DNA of 64,000 bases. It comes from JBMNGO01 sp050949885. Its GTDB lineage: Bacteria > Bacillota > Syntrophomonadia > Syntrophomonadales > Syntrophomonadaceae. Each line of letters starts with the position of its first letter. Positions within the stretch are counted from its first letter, which is position 1. The translations under genes were made by a program, and so were the position numbers. Positions 59,929 through 64,000 of this stretch are shown here, piece after piece. Location: assembly GCA_050949885.1 (NCBI GenBank), contig JBMNGO010000005.1, forward strand, positions 124,001-188,000, read 5' to 3'. Below the pieces are notes generated by a model. The model ran no database searches. It worked only from the letters and a program-made list of their open reading frames with translations, and was not told the origin of the DNA.

Positions 59929-62232
59929 ATGGCGCTTTCCTGGTTTAATATCCTGGTGCTGCTAGGTTTGGCCTTTGTGCTGGCATACCATGAATTGTGG
60001 ATGGGTGGATTGCTGCTGGCATTTTTTATCTATTGCTGTGCCAAGTTGGTTGCTGATCGTTTTTGGGAAGCCCTCTGGGCTGCAGTTGTGCTGGTAGCAG
60101 GCTTGGTTTTCTTTAATCTGGTCGTAGATAAGAATCCGCCCTCCTTCCTGCCTGACACCGGTGACCCGGTAAAATTGACCGGGGTTATAAAAAATCACCC
60201 GGTTTATAATGAAGACACTACCAGGTTTATTCTTACTGTTGCAGGCGAAAAAAATGAAAAAGCCCATATACAGGTTTTCTGTTCCTTTTTAGCGGATTTG
60301 CATAAGGGGGATGAAATATCCTGCTGGGGAGTAATAAAACTACCCAGTGCAGCAGGGAATCCCGGAGAATTTAATTACCGCAGGTATCTGGCCAATAAAA
60401 ATATTCATTTGGTTCTGTCCTTGGAAAACCAAGAAGACTTAAATATAATCTCTCGCAAAACCGGCTTGGTGAGCTTCATAACCGATTATCGCAGGCAATG
60501 CGAACAATTATTTGACCAGGTGCTGCCTGCCAATGAAGCAGCAATTCTTGCTGGTATGGTACTTGGCAATAAAGAAAGCATAACTGACGAAGATTATCGG
60601 CAATTTCAGCAGACCGGGCTGGCTCATTTTTTTGCTGTATCAGGCCTGCATGTGGGCTATTTGCTGTTAATGGCCTACTGGTTAAGCTCGCTTTTAGGGT
60701 TTTCCCCCAGGGTAAGATTCCTGGCAGTTTGTGCATTATTGTTGCTTTATGGAACCATGGTGGGCTGGCCCATTTCGGTGTCAAGGGCGGTGCTAATGAG
60801 CATTATTGGCCTATTGGCGCATTATCTGGGACAGGAAAACGATCTCAGCAATAGTCTGGGACTGGCAGGGACCATAATCATACTGCATAATCCCTTGGCT
60901 CTTTGGGAAATATCCTTTCAGCTTTCTTTTGCAGCAACCTGGGGTATTGTTTTTGTATTTCCCCGGCTTAAAGAAAGGATAGGCTATAAGGACAAAAAGA
61001 TTGACTTTATACTGGTTCCTTTATGTGCCCAGGTGGCAGTTATGCCCTTTCTGGCTTACTATTTTAATCTTTTTTCTCCTGTATCATTGTTGAGTAATAT
61101 AATCGTCGTCCCTATCGCAGGAATAGTAGTAATTCTGGGATTTTTGTCTCTATTAGTTTCTGCCCTGCCCTTGGTTTTTACCCAAATAATCCTCTTTCCG
61201 GCCGGATTCCTTATTGAGTTTATTCTAGCGGCTGCAGGCTGGCTGAAAAACCTGCCCTGGGCCTTTATATGGGCGGCCGCGCCGCCCGTATGGCTCATTT
61301 GTGTATATTTCGCTGGATTAATTATGGTCCTCATAAGCAAAAAAACCAAAATAGTAACAGCCGCAGCCGTTTTAATGGGGATTTTTCTGTTTTCTATCTG
61401 CCTGCCGGCCAGCCTGTTTAATCGTGGTAATTTGGAATTAGTGTTTTTGGATGTGGGACAGGGTGACAGTACTCTTATAAAAACCCCGGAAGGCAGATTT
61501 GTTTTGGTTGATGGGGGAGGCAGCGATTTTTATGATGTGGGGAGCAAAAAAGTTCTTCCCTATCTTCGGTCCCGTGGCATAAGAGAGCTGTATATGGTAA
61601 TTAACACTCACCCTGATACAGATCACTTGAGGGGACTGGAAAAGGTGTTGGAAGAGGTACCAGCCAGGTATGCCGGCTTGCCCTCAATCTTATTAGAAGC
61701 TCCGGAATATGACAGGTTAAAAGAGTTGGCTGGGTACCATGGAACCAAACTAATTCCTCTGCAAAAAGGGCAAACAGTAGCTATTTCACCAGTAGTAAAG
61801 CTAGAGGTTCTGCATCCCCCCGATCCCTGGTTTATTTCTGAATACAATAATTCTTCATTGGCTCTTAGGGGTACCTTTGATAAATTTTCCTTTCTGCTGG
61901 CTGGCGACCTGGGCAGAGAAGGGTTACGGGAACTGGTTAACAGCCCCAGGCTGAGAGCCGTTACCATCCTCCAGGTTCCTCACCATGGCAGCCGCGATTC
62001 ATTCGTGGTTGAGTTTTATCAACAGGCAGATCCAGGAATTGCCGTTATATCATGTGGAGAAAACAATCCTTTTGGCCATCCGCATCAGGAAGTTATGGAA
62101 TATCTGGCCGGCAACTCCATTATGCTCTATCGTACTGATAAAAACGGTGCCATAATCACCGAGAGTAACGGCAAGGAAGTGAGTATAAGGGTATTTAAGA
62201 GCCAACACTATTCTAATGAACTAGATTTATAA
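59929..62232 (+). CDS. comEC: DNA internalisation channel ComEC/Rec2
   Basis: 767 residues: an N-terminal DUF4131 part with two to three helices and an OB-like domain (about 1-180), a polytopic Competence domain (about 205-460, TGLAHFFAVSGLHVGYL), and a C-terminal metallo-beta-lactamase-like domain (from about 505: LDVGQGDSTLI, NTHPDTDHLRGL, VPHHGSRDS, GHPHQEV). It forms the membrane channel for single-stranded DNA during transformation, and the MBL domain probably degrades the other strand. ATG 59929. Confidence 0.94.
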   Translation: MALSWFNILVLLGLAFVLAYHELWMGGLLLAFFIYCCAKLVADRFWEALWAAVVLVAGLVFFNLVVDKNPPSFLPDTGDPVKLTGVIKNHPVYNEDTTRFILTVAGEKNEKAHIQVFCSFLADLHKGDEISCWGVIKLPSAAGNPGEFNYRRYLANKNIHLVLSLENQEDLNIISRKTGLVSFITDYRRQCEQLFDQVLPANEAAILAGMVLGNKESITDEDYRQFQQTGLAHFFAVSGLHVGYLLLMAYWLSSLLGFSPRVRFLAVCALLLLYGTMVGWPISVSRAVLMSIIGLLAHYLGQENDLSNSLGLAGTIIILHNPLALWEISFQLSFAATWGIVFVFPRLKERIGYKDKKIDFILVPLCAQVAVMPFLAYYFNLFSPVSLLSNIIVVPIAGIVVILGFLSLLVSALPLVFTQIILFPAGFLIEFILAAAGWLKNLPWAFIWAAAPPVWLICVYFAGLIMVLISKKTKIVTAAAVLMGIFLFSICLPASLFNRGNLELVFLDVGQGDSTLIKTPEGRFVLVDGGGSDFYDVGSKKVLPYLRSRGIRELYMVINTHPDTDHLRGLEKVLEEVPARYAGLPSILLEAPEYDRLKELAGYHGTKLIPLQKGQTVAISPVVKLEVLHPPDPWFISEYNNSSLALRGTFDKFSFLLAGDLGREGLRELVNSPRLRAVTILQVPHHGSRDSFVVEFYQQADPGIAVISCGENNPFGHPHQEVMEYLAGNSIMLYRTDKNGAIITESNGKEVSIRVFKSQHYSNELDL

Positions 62233-62340
62233 ACCCGTTGAACAAATTAAGGCCAATCAATACTAAATCAAAACAGCACCATTTCTTTATTAAGTTAAAT
62301 ATTGTATAATAAGGAAAAAAGAATACTGAAGGCCAGGGAG

Positions 62341-62371
62341 CCCCGCTGATTTTGCGGGTTTTTTTATTTTT
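62341..62371 (+). terminator. Terminator or attenuator between comEC and the crotonase gene
   Basis: CCCGC (62342-62346) pairs with GCGGG (62354-62358), then a long T run. A TATAAT at 62305-62310 lies just upstream, so it may be a leader attenuator for the crotonase rather than the comEC terminator; no clear -35 is visible. Confidence 0.7.
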
Positions 62372-62444
62372 CAAGGAGGTGATGAAACATTTGACTTTTT
62401 GCAATCATATCCATTGACTTTATAAAAGGTAGGGGGGAAAGATC

Positions 62445-63221
62445 TTGTCGAACGTAATTTTGGAAAAGAAGGGTAGGGTGGCGGTTCTGGTTATTAACCG
62501 TCCCCAGGCTCTGAACGCTTTGAACAAGGATACATTGTTGGATATACAAAGGGGAGTGGAAGATGTCCGTGATGATGATAGTATTGATGTGCTGATTATT
62601 ACCGGAGCAGGCGACAGAGCTTTTGTGGCGGGCGCTGATATTACTTTTATGGTTGAGATGCAGCCCATGGAGGCCAGAAACTTCGGCCAGCTAGGCAGCG
62701 AGGTGTTGCGGCTGATTGAGACTATGGAAAAACCGGTTATTGCTGCCATAAATGGTTTTTGCCTGGGCGGCGGATGCGAGCTGGCCATGGCCTGTGATTT
62801 CCGAATATGTTCCGAAAAGGCCAAGTTCGGGCAACCCGAGGTGGGGCTGGGGGTTACTCCCGGTTTTGGCGGAACTCAGCGTTTACCGCGTATAGTGGGG
62901 ATTGGGATGGCCAAGCAGTTACTCTACACTGGAGATATTATTAACGCCAATGAAGCTCTGCGCATCGGATTAGTGAATTATGTGGTTCCCAGCGAGGATC
63001 TTATGAGTAATGTTATGGAAATAGCGAAAAAGATTGCTTCCCGGGGTCAGACGTCAGTGCGGCTTTGTAAAGCCGTTGTTAACGCAGGAATGCAGACTGA
63101 TATTGACAGCGCACTGGTCATTGAGAAAGATGCCTTCGGCCTTTGCTTTGCTACTGAGGATCAGAAAGAAGGGATGAAAGCTTTTACTGAGAAGCGCCAA
63201 CCTAATTTTACAGGGAAGTAA
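62445..63221 (+). CDS. Enoyl-CoA hydratase / crotonase
   Basis: 258-residue crotonase-fold enzyme. Both catalytic glutamates are present: E112 (GGGCELAMACD) and E132 (GQPEVGLGVTPGFGG), with the oxyanion-hole segment AFVAGADI. It should hydrate crotonyl-CoA or short enoyl-CoA reversibly in beta-oxidation or butyrate metabolism. TTG 62445 follows AGGGGGGAAAG. No other beta-oxidation genes are in the window, so direction and pathway are inferred from the family only. Confidence 0.93.
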   Translation: MSNVILEKKGRVAVLVINRPQALNALNKDTLLDIQRGVEDVRDDDSIDVLIITGAGDRAFVAGADITFMVEMQPMEARNFGQLGSEVLRLIETMEKPVIAAINGFCLGGGCELAMACDFRICSEKAKFGQPEVGLGVTPGFGGTQRLPRIVGIGMAKQLLYTGDIINANEALRIGLVNYVVPSEDLMSNVMEIAKKIASRGQTSVRLCKAVVNAGMQTDIDSALVIEKDAFGLCFATEDQKEGMKAFTEKRQPNFTGK

Positions 63222-63245
63222 GGATAGAAAAACAGTGTACTGTAT

Positions 63246-63279
63246 AATAAGCCTCCACCTTCCAGATGGAGGCTTATTT
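63246..63279 (+). terminator. Terminator after the crotonase gene
   Basis: AATAAGCCTCCA (63246-63257) pairs perfectly with TGGAGGCTTATT (63267-63278) around a 9-nt loop, ending in TTATTTG. Confidence 0.75.
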
Positions 63280-63407
63280 GCACACTGAACCTGTCCGGCA
63301 GCTGGATATATGCTAACACTGGGCAAGGCAGAATGTTTACCCGCAAAAAATAAAAAAAGATATATTCTGTCCCTTCGTCTCATAGCTTTTGAGGAGGGGA
63401 TGATAGT

Positions 63408-64000
63408 ATCTACAAAACAGATTTAGGCAGCCGAAGAGTAGGTTTACTGCTCATAAAATTGTCCTTCCCGGCTATGACGGGAATGATGATCTTTTCACTG
63501 CTGAAATTAATAGACACTTATTTTATTGCCCAACTAGGCCCAGTAGCTTTAGCTGCTTTTACGCTGACTATACCGGTACAGGTCCTGATAACATCATTGG
63601 CTTCGGCTACCGGGGTGGGCGTAACCTCTCTAATTGCCAGAAAATTGGGGAGCGGGGATGTCAAATATGCTGATAATATCGCATGGCACGGGATAATTAT
63701 AAGTATTGGATACGGACTGTTTTTTCTGACTATTGGTACCAGTTTTATTGATGACCTTTTAATCTTTTTCGGGTGTACTCCGGAAACCTTCATATTGAGC
63801 AAAAATTATCTAAATATCATTCTTTGGGGATGTGTATTGGCGTTTGTCCCCATGATTATGGAAAGCTGCATTCAGGGCGAAGGAAATATTATTCTGCCCA
63901 TGATCATTTCTTTATTTACCATGGCTCTAGAGGTATGTTTTGATCCTCTTTTTATTCTGGGCTGGGGCCCCATTAAGGGTATGGGACTTAATGGAGCCGC
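63408..64000 (+). CDS. MATE family efflux transporter, N-terminal part (runs off the window)
   Basis: About 198 codons of a MATE multidrug/Na+ antiporter are readable to the window edge: TDLGSRRVGLLIKLSFPAM at the start, IDTYFIAQLGPVALAAFTL, ATGVGVTSLIARKLGSGD, and later ESCIQGEGN and the helix FDPLFILGWGPIKGMGLNGA. The start is unclear. A good RBS (GAGGAGGGG, 63391-63399) is present, but the MATE frame has no ATG, GTG or TTG until TTG 63459, inside the conserved N-terminus, while the nearby ATG 63400 is in another frame. A one-base loss in the A run near 63414 or a non-standard start would explain it. The coordinate given is the earliest codon with RBS spacing. Confidence 0.82.
   Translation, partial: MYKTDLGSRRVGLLLIKLSFPAMTGMMIFSLLKLIDTYFIAQLGPVALAAFTLTIPVQVLITSLASATGVGVTSLIARKLGSGDVKYADNIAWHGIIISIGYGLFFLTIGTSFIDDLLIFFGCTPETFILSKNYLNIILWGCVLAFVPMIMESCIQGEGNIILPMIISLFTMALEVCFDPLFILGWGPIKGMGLNGA

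Noticed and set aside
1..64000. CRISPR arrays, prophage, rRNA operons, intact insertion sequences, other tRNAs
   Set aside because: No regularly spaced repeats, no phage structural or integrase genes, no transposase frames, no rRNA sequence, and only the single tRNA-Ala cloverleaf were seen by eye.

Overview
The window looks like chromosomal DNA of a moderately low-GC, spore-forming, anaerobic member of the Clostridia. A Syntrophomonas-like (Syntrophomonadaceae) organism fits best, but this is inference from gene content and I could not run a marker search. Supporting features are SpoIVFA/SpoIVFB and Spo0B homologues, the redox repressor Rex, both LonB and LonA, MinCDE together, a T-box leader on leuS, frequent TTG/GTG starts behind strong AGGAGG sites, and an enoyl-CoA hydratase of beta-oxidation type.

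Most of the window is the conserved Firmicutes backbone known from Bacillus subtilis: clpX-lonB-lonA-engB, valS-folC, maf-radC-mreBCD-minCD-spoIVFA-spoIVFB-rplU-rpmA-spo0B-obg, nadD-yqeK-rsfS and comEA-comEC. Region by region: 1-1685 holds the clpX tail and a second ClpX-type unfoldase without the zinc-binding domain. 1688-5375 is a reverse-strand operon of three envelope or secreted proteins of unknown function, one of which has acquired a C-terminus encoded by a palindromic repeat. 5682-14679 carries lonB, lonA, engB, valS and folC. 14800-17208 carries a DUF47/PiT phosphate pair and rex. 17502-28523 is the maf-radC-mreBCD-PBP2-minCDE-rodA-spoIVF cell-shape, division and sporulation block.

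Between spoIVFB and rplU the backbone is interrupted by an accessory stretch (about 28.7-39.6 kb): a multidomain cell-wall amidase, a frameshifted surface-protein pseudogene, a C_GCAxxG_C_C protein, a CoA-disulfide-reductase/rhodanese fusion, a glutaminyl-tRNA synthetase, and a Cache-domain protein without a signalling domain. The backbone resumes at 40.2 kb with a radical SAM pair, RNase G, the L21 leader, rplU, rpmA, a short Spo0B, obg and proBA. It continues with a reverse cysteine synthase and a Cys-rich protein, then nadD-yqeK-rsfS, reverse ogt and leuS, an old-yellow-enzyme/metallo-hydrolase pair, a 54-residue DUF1540 gene, comEA-comEC, a crotonase and a truncated MATE exporter.

The most unusual observation is at 55900-56245. 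The leuS T-box leader (CUC leucine specifier, intact T-box sequence) contains a complete tRNA-Ala(GGC) gene with encoded CCA and the G3:U70 identity pair, lying exactly between the leader stems and the antiterminator. Second-tier observations are the joint absence of the L27 N-terminal extension and of the Prp protease gene, the zinc-finger-less ClpX paralogue, and the repeat-encoded protein C-terminus at 2519-2652.
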